60,221 nt of DNA from Lawsonibacter sp900766145 (GTDB taxonomy: Bacteria > Bacillota > Clostridia > Oscillospirales > Oscillospiraceae): NCBI RefSeq assembly GCF_030372275.1, contig NZ_JAUDDJ010000016.1. The stretch is one strand, 5' to 3'. How positions within the stretch are numbered: position 1 is the first letter of the stretch; each line of letters starts with the position of its first letter. A program made the position numbers and the translations under genes. Under the pieces are notes generated by a model. The model was not told where the DNA came from. It did not search any database and saw nothing but the letters and a program-made list of their open reading frames with translations. Positions 34,661-42,322 of the stretch are shown in pieces.

Positions 34661-34721
34661 AGAAGCGAAACGAAGTTTCGCACAAAGTTCTTTTGCCTCC
34701 TTTTCTTTCAAGAAAAGGAGG
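34661..34721 (-). repeat. Two-hairpin stop-codon-adjacent repeat, copy B
   Basis: Begins directly after the hisE stop codon. First stem CCTCCTTTTCTT/AGAAAAGGAGG around a few bases, second stem GCGAAAC-TTC-GTTTCGC. Inverted relative to copy A but in the same orientation relative to the gene it follows. Confidence 0.78.
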
Positions 34722-35057
34722 TCAAGAAAAGTCGGAATCGGAAACCATTTTCTCCTGCTTCACTTTGTGGTCGATCACATGGCGGGAGGCCAGCTCCGCC
34801 TTGATCTCGTCCAAAGTGATCCCAGAGGCCACCATGAGCACCATCACGTGGTAGGCCAGGTCGGCGATCTCATAGACCGTCTCCTTGTGGTCCTGGTCCT
34901 TGGAAGCGATGATCACCTCGGTGCACTCCTCGCCCACCTTTTTCAAAATCTTATCCAGGCCCTTTTCAAACAGGTAGGTGGTATAGGAGCCCTCGGGACG
35001 CTCTTTGTTGCGCCCCTCCAGCAGGGCGTAGAGCCCCTCATAAGAAAATTCACTCAT
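34722..35057 (-). CDS. hisE: Phosphoribosyl-ATP pyrophosphatase
   Basis: A 111-residue MazG-like hydrolase for the second step of histidine synthesis. The motif KVGEECTEVIIASK with EIADLAYHVMVLM supplies the metal-binding acids. It starts one base after the hisI stop. It is encoded separately from hisI rather than fused as in enterobacteria. Confidence 0.94.
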   Translation of the reverse strand: MSEFSYEGLYALLEGRNKERPEGSYTTYLFEKGLDKILKKVGEECTEVIIASKDQDHKETVYEIADLAYHVMVLMVASGITLDEIKAELASRHVIDHKVKQEKMVSDSDFS

Positions 35058-35058
35058 G

Positions 35059-35397
35059 TCAGTCTTCCTCGCTCTCATAAATTGGGTTGCCGTCAAAGCA
35101 GGAGTCGGTGCCCAGGTGGCAGGCAGGGCCCTCCTTGTTGACCCGCACCAGCAGGGCGTCCTTGTCGCAGTCGGCCCGCAGCTCCACAATGTGCTGGTAG
35201 TTGCCGCTGGTCTCCCCCTTGAGCCACAGCTCCTGACGGGAGCGGGACCAGAAGCAGGTGAGCTTCCGCTTCAGGGAAATCTCCAGCGACTCCCGGTTCA
35301 TATAGGCCAGGGTGAGCACCTTGCCCGTCTTGGCGTCCTGGACGATGGCGGGGATGAGTCCCCGGTCGTCAAATTTCAAGGTATCCAGATCGATCAT
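35059..35397 (-). CDS. hisI: Phosphoribosyl-AMP cyclohydrolase
   Basis: A 112-residue enzyme for the third step. Catalytic and metal sites are in VLTLAYMNRESL, SRSRQELWLKGETSGN and the DCDKDALL...GPACHLGTDSCF region. I place the start at the ATG overlapping the hisF stop (35397); a start four codons upstream is possible. Confidence 0.94.
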   Translation of the reverse strand: MIDLDTLKFDDRGLIPAIVQDAKTGKVLTLAYMNRESLEISLKRKLTCFWSRSRQELWLKGETSGNYQHIVELRADCDKDALLVRVNKEGPACHLGTDSCFDGNPIYESEED

Positions 35398-36152
35398 AGC
35401 CGCACACACACTCCGTTTCGTCTCAGCTCCGCCTTCAGATCGGGGATGGCCACCTCGCCGAAGTGGAAGATGCTGGCCGCCAGACCGGCGGACAGCTGGG
35501 GCAGCTCCCGGAACAGGTCTACAAAGTCCTGGGTGCCCCCCGCGCCGCCGGAGGCAATGACGGGCACCTTGACGATGGCGCTCACGTCCCGGAGCATTTC
35601 AATGTCAAAGCCCTTCTTCACACCGTCGGTGTCGATGGAGTTGACCACCACCTCGCCGGCGCCCCGGTCCACGCCCTCTTTGATCCACTCCAAAGCGTCC
35701 ATGCCGGTATCCACCCGGCCGCCGTTGAGGAATACATGGTACTTGCCGTCCACCCGCTTGGCGTCCACCGAGAGGACCACGCACTGGTCGCCGTAGCGCT
35801 TGGCGGCCTCTCCGATGAGCTCGGGCCGCTTGATGGCCCCGGAGTTCACGGACACCTTGTCCGCTCCGCAGGCCAGGACCCGCTCAAAGTCCTCCACGCC
35901 GTTGATGCCGCCCCCCACGGTGAGGGGAATAAAGATGGTCGAGGCCACGGCGGTCAAAATATCCGTAAACAGTTTTCTCCCCTCAAAGGAGGCGGTGATG
36001 TCATAAAAGACCAGCTCGTCGGCCCCGGAGCGGGAGTAGTAGTCGGCCAGCTTGACCGGGTTAGACACGTCCTGGAGGTTTAGAAAGTTGACCCCCTTCA
36101 CCACCCGGCCGTCCTTGATGTCCAGGCAGGGAATGATGCGTTTGGTCACCAT
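35394..36152 (-). CDS. hisF: Imidazole glycerol phosphate synthase cyclase subunit
   Basis: A 252-residue TIM barrel that forms the imidazole ring with ammonia from HisH. Catalytic Asp residues lie in IIPCLDIKDGRVVKG and VNSIDTDGVKKG. Phosphate-binding loops GGGING and ASGGAGG are clear. The start is three bases after the hisA stop. Confidence 0.95.
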   Translation of the reverse strand: MVTKRIIPCLDIKDGRVVKGVNFLNLQDVSNPVKLADYYSRSGADELVFYDITASFEGRKLFTDILTAVASTIFIPLTVGGGINGVEDFERVLACGADKVSVNSGAIKRPELIGEAAKRYGDQCVVLSVDAKRVDGKYHVFLNGGRVDTGMDALEWIKEGVDRGAGEVVVNSIDTDGVKKGFDIEMLRDVSAIVKVPVIASGGAGGTQDFVDLFRELPQLSAGLAASIFHFGEVAIPDLKAELRRNGVCVRL

Positions 36153-36154
36153 AT

Positions 36155-36871
36155 TTATCCCTCCATTTCCTTCAACGCTGCTTTCAGGTCCAGCGCCCCG
36201 GTGTACAGAGCCTTGCCCAGGATGGCCCCGTAGAGGCCCAATTCCTTGAGGCGGGCCAGATCCTCCCGGCTGGATACCCCGCCGGAGGCGATGAGGTCCA
36301 GAGAGAACTGCTGGGACAGCTGGCGGTAGAGGTCCACGTTGGTGCCAGCCAGCATGCCGTCCTTGGACACGTCGGTGCAGATGACGGTACTCACGCCCAG
36401 CCTGCACAGCTTGGCAAAGAAGTCCTCCACGCTGTCCTGGGCAGTCTCCAACCAGCCCTTGATGGCGATTTTTCCGTCCTTGATGTCCACGCCCACGGCA
36501 ATGTGGCTGCCGAATTTTCCTAAACTCTCCTCCAGGAAGGCGGGGTCGGTGACCGCTTTGGTGCCCAGGATCACCCGCTCCACTCCGGCGTCCAGGTACT
36601 TCTGGATGGTATCCAGGCTGCGGATACCGCCGCCGATCTCCACCTTCAGGCTGGTATCCTTACAGATGGCCTCAATGACGGAGTAGTTGGGGGTGGAGCC
36701 GTCCTTGGCCCCCTCCAGGTCTACAGTGTGGAGCCACTGGGCTCCAGCCTCCTGAAAACTGGCGGCCTGAGCCACCGGGTCGTCGTTGTAGACCGTCATC
36801 TGGGCATAGTCCCCCCGGGTGAGGCGGACCACCTTCTTTTCATACAGGTCAATGGCAGGCAGTAAAATCAT
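36155..36871 (-). CDS. hisA: ProFAR isomerase
   Basis: A 238-residue TIM barrel for the fourth step. Catalytic Asp residues in LLPAIDLYEKKVVRL and VICTDVSKDGMLAG, phosphate loops GGGIRS and ASGGVSS. Length is normal. It lies four bases after hisH. Confidence 0.95.
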   Translation of the reverse strand: MILLPAIDLYEKKVVRLTRGDYAQMTVYNDDPVAQAASFQEAGAQWLHTVDLEGAKDGSTPNYSVIEAICKDTSLKVEIGGGIRSLDTIQKYLDAGVERVILGTKAVTDPAFLEESLGKFGSHIAVGVDIKDGKIAIKGWLETAQDSVEDFFAKLCRLGVSTVICTDVSKDGMLAGTNVDLYRQLSQQFSLDLIASGGVSSREDLARLKELGLYGAILGKALYTGALDLKAALKEMEG

Positions 36872-36875
36872 GCTC

Positions 36876-37496
36876 TTACCTCCATTGGCAAAATGCCTTT
36901 AAAATTTTCAGTCCCACATCCCCGCTCTTCTCCGGGTGGAACTGGGTGCCGAACACGTTGTCTTTCTGGACGGCGGCGGTGAGCTCCGGGCCGTACTCCG
37001 CCGTGGCGGTGCAGCAGTCCCCGCAGTCAAAACCGGCGAAGGAGTGGACAAAGTACACGTGGTCCCCCTCATTGAGGTCGGCAAAGATGGGGCTCCGCGC
37101 CCGGTCTTTGGGGAAGTGCAGGCCGTTCCAGCCCATGTGGGGCACGTCCAACTCCGCGGGAATCACCGGACGGATGGGGCGCACCTCGCCGGGAATGAGC
37201 CCTAATCCCTGGTGCTCCCCGTACTCAAAGGAGCGCTCCAGCAGCAGCTGCATGCCCAGGCAAATACCCAGCAGAGGCTTTCCAGAGGCGGCCTGGTCCA
37301 GCACCACCTGGAACATCCCTGTCTCCCGCAGCTTGTCCGCCGCGTCGCCGAAGGCGCCCACGCCGGGGAGGATGATGTGGTCGGCCTGGTCCAGCACTTG
37401 CTGGTCCCGGGTGACCACTGCCTCCGCCCCAATGGCGGCAAGAGAACTCTTTAGGGAGAACAGGTTGCCCACCCCGTAGTCGATGATGGCAATCAT
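36876..37496 (-). CDS. hisH: Imidazole glycerol phosphate synthase glutaminase subunit
   Basis: A 206-residue class I glutamine amidotransferase. The catalytic Cys is in LLGICLGMQLL, with His-Glu in GTQFHPEKSG, so the triad is intact, in contrast to the truncated GuaA in this window. It supplies ammonia to HisF. The start overlaps the hisD stop. Confidence 0.95.
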   Translation of the reverse strand: MIAIIDYGVGNLFSLKSSLAAIGAEAVVTRDQQVLDQADHIILPGVGAFGDAADKLRETGMFQVVLDQAASGKPLLGICLGMQLLLERSFEYGEHQGLGLIPGEVRPIRPVIPAELDVPHMGWNGLHFPKDRARSPIFADLNEGDHVYFVHSFAGFDCGDCCTATAEYGPELTAAVQKDNVFGTQFHPEKSGDVGLKILKAFCQWR

Positions 37497-38782
37497 TTTC
37501 CCGCCTCCTTCTCGTCAAAGCGGATGTCTACCGCCCGGGCGTGGGCGGTGAGGCCCTCCTTCTTGGCAAACAGACTCACCTGGCGGTACTCCTTCTCCAG
37601 GGCCGGACGGGTGTAGTAGCTGAACTGGGACTTTTTGATGAAGTCGTCCACCGACAGAGGGCTGTAGAACCGGGCAGTGCCCGAGGTGGGCAGGGTGTGG
37701 TTTGGCCCGGCAAAGTAGTCCCCCATGGGCTCCGGGTTCCACCGGCCCAAGAAGATGGAACCGGCGTTTTGAATCTGACTTAAGTAGTCAAAGGGGCTGT
37801 CCACGCACAGCTCCAGGTGCTCCGGGGCAATGCGGTTGGCCACGTCGATGGCCTGCTCCAGGTTGGGGGACACAATGATCTTGCCGTTACAGTCGATGGA
37901 GGCCCGGGCGATCTCCTCCCGCTCCAGCAGGGGGATCTGCCGCTCCAGCTCCTGGGCCACCGCCTGGGCCAGCTCCCGGCTCTCGGTAACCAATACGGCA
38001 GAGGCCATCTTGTCGTGCTCTGCCTGGCTCAAGAGGTCGGCGGCTACAAAGGCAGGATTGGACTTGCCGTCGGCAATGACCAGCACCTCAGAGGGCCCGG
38101 CGATCATGTCGATGTTCACCTGTCCGAAGACCTGCTTTTTGGCCTCGGCCACATAGGCGTTGCCGGGGCCCACAATTTTGTCCACCTGGGGGATAGACTC
38201 TGTCCCATAGGCCAGGGCGGCAATGGCCTGGGCTCCGCCCACCTTGTAGATCTGGGTGACACCGGCAATCTTAGCGGCAGCCAGGATGGCGGGGTTCACC
38301 TTTCCGTCCTTCCCCGGTGGGGTGACCATGACGATCTCCCCCACTCCGGCGATGTGGGCGGGAATGGCGTTCATCAGCACGGTGGAGGGGTAGGCGGCGG
38401 TACCGCCGGGGACATAGATGCCCACTCGTCCGAGGGGCATGATCTTCTGCCCCAGGATGACCCCCTCTTTTTCCTCCATAATGAAGCTCTGCCGCTTCTG
38501 CTTGGCGTGGTAGGCCCGGATGTTTTTGGCCGCCTGCTCCAGCACAGCCAGAAACTCCGGCTCTTCGGCGGAGAGGGCCTCGTCCAGCTCCTGCTCCGTC
38601 ACGGCAAGGGCAGACAGCTCCACCTTGTCAAACTCCCGGGCGTAGTGGTAGAGGGCGGCATCTCCCTCGGCCCGCACCCGGCGGATGATCTCCGCCACCG
38701 GCTGGGACACGTCTTTCACCGCGTCGTGGCGCAGGAAGATGTCCTGGTCCCGCACCTCATTCATATCGTAAATCTTGATCAT
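37493..38782 (-). CDS. hisD: Histidinol dehydrogenase
   Basis: A 429-residue zinc enzyme for the last two oxidation steps, L-histidinol to L-histidine. Signatures include YVPGGTAAYPSTVLM, IDMIAGPSEVLVIAD, LSQAEHD and the zinc-binding GPNHTLPTSGTAR. I chose the ATG at 38782 (GAGG upstream); a GTG four codons earlier is an alternative. Confidence 0.95.
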   Translation of the reverse strand: MIKIYDMNEVRDQDIFLRHDAVKDVSQPVAEIIRRVRAEGDAALYHYAREFDKVELSALAVTEQELDEALSAEEPEFLAVLEQAAKNIRAYHAKQKRQSFIMEEKEGVILGQKIMPLGRVGIYVPGGTAAYPSTVLMNAIPAHIAGVGEIVMVTPPGKDGKVNPAILAAAKIAGVTQIYKVGGAQAIAALAYGTESIPQVDKIVGPGNAYVAEAKKQVFGQVNIDMIAGPSEVLVIADGKSNPAFVAADLLSQAEHDKMASAVLVTESRELAQAVAQELERQIPLLEREEIARASIDCNGKIIVSPNLEQAIDVANRIAPEHLELCVDSPFDYLSQIQNAGSIFLGRWNPEPMGDYFAGPNHTLPTSGTARFYSPLSVDDFIKKSQFSYYTRPALEKEYRQVSLFAKKEGLTAHARAVDIRFDEKEAGK

Positions 38783-38790
38783 AGGCCGCC

Positions 38791-39408
38791 TCACAGATCC
38801 TTTTCCAGCGCGTCCCGCAGCCGGATGATTTCCTCGTGCTTAAACTTATAGCTCACCTTGTTGCAGATAAACCGGGCGCTGATATCCACAATGGTCTCCA
38901 GGGGGGCCAGGTGGTTTTCCAGCAGGGTCTTGCCCGTCTCCACAATATCCACGATCACATCGGACAGGCCCAGGATGGGGGCCAGCTCGATGGAGCCGTT
39001 CAATTTGATGATGTCGATGTCCCGGGAGCGGGAGTCGTAATATTCCGTGGCGATGTGAGGGAACTTGGTGGCCACCCGCAGCTGCCGGTTGGGGTCATCA
39101 TAGAAGTTCTCGGGACCGGCCACGCACATGCGGCACTTGCCCATTTTCAGGTCCAGTAGCTCGTACACATCGGGGCGGTACTCCAATAAAATGTCCTTAC
39201 CCGCGATGCCCACGTCGGCGGCGCCCCGCTCCACGTAGATGCTCACGTCGGAGGGCTTGACCCAGAAGTAGCGCACCCCTTTTTCCGGATTTTCAAAGGT
39301 CAGCTTCCGGTTTTTCTCCAGAATGGAGGGACAGTCATACCCGGCGGCGGCCATGCGCTCGTAGGCGCTCTCTCCCAGCCGCCCCTTGGGCAGGGCTACG
39401 TTGATCAT
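38791..39408 (-). CDS. hisG: ATP phosphoribosyltransferase, short form
   Basis: A 205-residue catalytic subunit for the first, committed step. It starts INVALPKGRLG and has the PRPP-binding motif with DVIVDIVETGKTL. The short form lacks the C-terminal regulatory domain and needs HisZ, encoded directly upstream with a four-base overlap. Confidence 0.95.
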   Translation of the reverse strand: MINVALPKGRLGESAYERMAAAGYDCPSILEKNRKLTFENPEKGVRYFWVKPSDVSIYVERGAADVGIAGKDILLEYRPDVYELLDLKMGKCRMCVAGPENFYDDPNRQLRVATKFPHIATEYYDSRSRDIDIIKLNGSIELAPILGLSDVIVDIVETGKTLLENHLAPLETIVDISARFICNKVSYKFKHEEIIRLRDALEKDL

Positions 39409-40484
39409 ACCAGCACCTCCTCGGGCTTCATACCCCTCGTATAGCGGGCTGTCTTGCGGCAGCGCACCCCTTCCACCGGGTCGCCCTGCCGCTGACAGCG
39501 CACCCCCAAGCCCTGGGAGCGCAGGGTCTCCACAAAGGCGGCCAGGTCGGCCAGATCGGCGTCGGGGCCGTAGGTAAGCATCAGGTCGGCGTCATACTGC
39601 TTTTCATTGCCGAAGTAGGGTTCCAGGCGGCCCATGTACAGGGCAAAGCCGATGGCCCCCACCTGCTTGCCCATCTTCCGGGGCAGGTTGTCATACCGCC
39701 CGCCGGAGAGCACGGGGAAGGGGATATTTTGCAGGAAGCCCTGGAAGATGACTCCGTTGTAGTAGTCCATGCTGTTGACCAGGGAAAAGTCCAGATGGAC
39801 CCGCTCCCCCAGGCCGAAGCCCTCCAGAATGGAGGCCACCAGGGACAGCTGCCGCAGGGCCTCCCAGGAGGCGTTGTTCCGGGCCAGCTGCCCGGCCTGG
39901 TCGATGCCCTGGCGCAGGGGAGCGTAGATGGCCATGAGCTGGGTGATGGTCTGGGCGTTCTCCTGAGTGAGCTTTCCCTGACTGGCTAGTGTCTGGATAC
40001 CGGGGGCATTTTTCTGGGCAATGAACTCCAGCACCTGCTCCCGCACCTGGTCCGAGAGGGCCATGTCATCCAGCAGGCAGCTCACAAAGCTCACATCAGA
40101 CAGGTCCAGCACGTAGTCCTCAGAGAGCAGCTCCAGAGACTTTGCCGCCAGGGCAATGACCTCCGCCTCGGCGTAGGGGTCCAGCTGGCCTACCGACTCC
40201 ACCCCCACCTGGAGGATCTCCTTAAAGGTGCCCCCCATGTCCCGGTAGACGTTCTCATTGTAGTAGACCTTTTCGCTGCTGCCATTGTTGTTTTTCATAA
40301 TGGACAGGGTGATGTCGGGCTTGAGGGCCTTTAACGCGCCGTCCACGTCGGTGAAGGTGATGATATGTCCGCTCTTCAAAAAGTCCTTGTTCTGGGCGTA
40401 CAGGTCGTAGTCCTCAAACTTGGACATGCGAAATTTTCGGTAGCCGTACTGCTCGTACAGCCCGTTGAGTCGTTCTTCCAGCAT
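39405..40484 (-). CDS. hisZ: ATP phosphoribosyltransferase regulatory subunit
   Basis: A 359-residue histidyl-tRNA-synthetase-like protein without the anticodon-binding domain; partner of short HisG and likely mediator of histidine feedback. Motif-2-like DITLSIMKNN... and motif-3-like GGRYDNLPRKMGK regions are present, while the synthetase R-T-E-rich catalytic pattern is eroded. It follows hisB by 14 bases. Confidence 0.9.
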   Translation of the reverse strand: MLEERLNGLYEQYGYRKFRMSKFEDYDLYAQNKDFLKSGHIITFTDVDGALKALKPDITLSIMKNNNGSSEKVYYNENVYRDMGGTFKEILQVGVESVGQLDPYAEAEVIALAAKSLELLSEDYVLDLSDVSFVSCLLDDMALSDQVREQVLEFIAQKNAPGIQTLASQGKLTQENAQTITQLMAIYAPLRQGIDQAGQLARNNASWEALRQLSLVASILEGFGLGERVHLDFSLVNSMDYYNGVIFQGFLQNIPFPVLSGGRYDNLPRKMGKQVGAIGFALYMGRLEPYFGNEKQYDADLMLTYGPDADLADLAAFVETLRSQGLGVRCQRQGDPVEGVRCRKTARYTRGMKPEEVLV

Positions 40485-40498
40485 GGATGGTTCCTCAC

Positions 40499-41086
40499 TT
40501 ACAGCATCCCTTTTGTGGATGGAATTTCTGTTTCAAACCGGGGGTCGATGGCCACCGCCTGGCGCAAGGCCCGGCCCAGGGCCTTGAAGGCCCCCTCTAC
40601 GATATGGTGGGAATTGCGGCCGCAGACCTGGCGCAGGTGGAGGGTAAGGCCGGCGTGCTTTGCAAAGCCTTCCATAAACTCGTACACCAGCTGAGTGTCA
40701 AAGGTGCCGATCTTCTCCGTGGGAATTTCCAGGCCGTCGTAGTAGCCGCCCCGGCCGGAGATGTCGATGGCGCACAGGATGAGAGCCTCATCCATGGGCA
40801 GGTGGAGAGAGGCGTAGCGGTTGATCCCCCGCTTGTCCCCCAGCGCCTGGGCAAAGGCGTCCCCCAGGGCGATCCCGATGTCCTCCACGCTGTGGTGGTC
40901 GTCCACCTGGGTGTCGCCGTGGCAGGTGACCTCCAAGTCCAGTCCCCCGTGGCGGGAGAGCAGGGTGAGCATGTGGTCCAGAAAGCCCACACCGCTGTCT
41001 ACGGTGCTCTTCCCAGTGCCGTCCAGGTTCAGGGACAGGCGGATATCGGTCTCATTGGTTTTGCGGGCAACAGAAGCGGTTCTCAT
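40499..41086 (-). CDS. hisB: Imidazoleglycerol-phosphate dehydratase
   Basis: A 195-residue monofunctional dehydratase. The manganese-binding repeats GVGFLDHMLTLLSRHG, DDHHSVEDIGIALG, FAKHAGLTLHLRQVCGRNSHH and EGAFKALGRALR are complete. It lacks the phosphatase half seen in enterobacterial HisB, in line with the PHP phosphatase nearby. The start overlaps the hisC stop. Confidence 0.95.
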   Translation of the reverse strand: MRTASVARKTNETDIRLSLNLDGTGKSTVDSGVGFLDHMLTLLSRHGGLDLEVTCHGDTQVDDHHSVEDIGIALGDAFAQALGDKRGINRYASLHLPMDEALILCAIDISGRGGYYDGLEIPTEKIGTFDTQLVYEFMEGFAKHAGLTLHLRQVCGRNSHHIVEGAFKALGRALRQAVAIDPRFETEIPSTKGML

Positions 41087-42138
41087 AGCAGCTCCTCCAG
41101 CTTTTTTAGGAAAATATCCATCTGCTCCGGGGTGCCGATGGTAATGCGATTATAATCCCGGATGGGGTCCTTGTCAAAGTGACGCACCAGCACGCCCCGC
41201 TCCTTGAGACCCCGGTAGATGGCCCCGCCGTCGGTGCCCGGTTTCATGGCAAACAGGAAGTTGGAACGGGAGTCCAGCACGGTAAAGCCCAGTGCCTCCA
41301 GCTTCTCCTTGGTGTAGGCCCGGGTGGCCATGATCTTCTTGCAGTTTTCTGTGTAGTAGTCCTGCTCGGCAATGGCCTGCACGCCCGCCCGCAGGGTCAG
41401 GCGGTTCACATTGTAGGGGTTGGTGGAGAACTTTACCGTCTCCAGATCCCGAATGAGTTCGGCATTGCCGATGGCGTAGCCCAGCCGGGCGCCCGCCATG
41501 GAGCGGGACTTGGAGTAGGTCTGCACCACCAGCAGGTTGGGGTAGATCTTGGTGAGCTCCACGCAGCTCTCGGCCCCGAAGTCCACGTAGGCCTCGTCCA
41601 CCACCACCACGCTGTCCGGGTTGGCCTTGATGATGCCTTCCATCTCGTCCCGACTTAGGGCCAGACCGGTGGGGGCATTGGGGTTGGCAATGACGATGGT
41701 CTTGTTGAGACCGTAGTAGTCCTTGGGGGCGATGGAGAAGTCGGACTTCAAGGGGACGATCTGCACGGGAATGTGGTAGAGGTCGGCAAACACGGGATAG
41801 AACCCGTAGGTGATATCGGCAAAGGCCACCCCCCGGCCGTCGGTGGCGTAGGAGAGGAAGGCAAAGTTCAGGGCCTCGTCGGAGCCGTTGCCCACGTAGA
41901 TGTTCTCCGGCTCCACCCCGTAATAGCCCGCCAGGGCCTTCTTCAGCTCCTTGCACTCGGGATCAGAGTACAGGCGCAGGTCGGCGGCCTCCTTGTCGTT
42001 GAGGGCGGCGATCACCCCGGCAGAGGGGGGATAGGGGGACTCGTTGGTGTTGAGCTTCACATACTGCTGGTCCTGGGGCTGCTCGCCAGGGGTGTAGGGC
42101 GCCAAGTTTTTCAACTGGGAACTAAAAAAGGTAGACAT
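41083..42138 (-). CDS. hisC: Histidinol-phosphate aminotransferase
   Basis: A 351-residue class I/II PLP aminotransferase. It has NTNESPYPPS, VGNGSDEAL, PNAPTG, VVDEAYVDF and the cofactor lysine in TYSKSRSMAGARLGY. First gene of the his operon; AAGGAGG lies about eight bases before the ATG. Confidence 0.94.
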   Translation of the reverse strand: MSTFFSSQLKNLAPYTPGEQPQDQQYVKLNTNESPYPPSAGVIAALNDKEAADLRLYSDPECKELKKALAGYYGVEPENIYVGNGSDEALNFAFLSYATDGRGVAFADITYGFYPVFADLYHIPVQIVPLKSDFSIAPKDYYGLNKTIVIANPNAPTGLALSRDEMEGIIKANPDSVVVVDEAYVDFGAESCVELTKIYPNLLVVQTYSKSRSMAGARLGYAIGNAELIRDLETVKFSTNPYNVNRLTLRAGVQAIAEQDYYTENCKKIMATRAYTKEKLEALGFTVLDSRSNFLFAMKPGTDGGAIYRGLKERGVLVRHFDKDPIRDYNRITIGTPEQMDIFLKKLEELL

Positions 42139-42164
42139 AGGTAGGCCTCCTTGTTTTCATTTCA

Positions 42165-42176
42165 TTAGTTCGCTAA
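42165..42176 (-). promoter_or_regulatory. Candidate his-operon operator
   Basis: Inverted repeat TTAG-TTCG-CTAA just downstream of the likely transcription start and upstream of the hisC RBS. TrpR-like (YerC/HisR-type) repressors regulate his genes in some Firmicutes; assigning this site to one is inference. Confidence 0.4.
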
Positions 42177-42188
42177 AGTGATGATGTA

Positions 42189-42217
42189 ATAATAAACGTC
42201 CATCCCCCATTTGTCAA
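42189..42217 (-). promoter_or_regulatory. Promoter of the his operon
   Basis: On the minus strand a perfect TTGACA (42212-42217) and TATTAT (42189-42194) with a 17-base spacer, 50 bases before hisC. No T-box or leader-peptide His codon run is visible in the short leader. Confidence 0.75.
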
Positions 42218-42322
42218 GCCCTCCCAGCCTGTTTTGGAAAAACCGTTGCCATATTTTTTGCCCCGTGCTACCATACTATTAAAAATGCCGGGGCTGCGGC
42301 CCCACAGATCAGGAGGTTCCCT

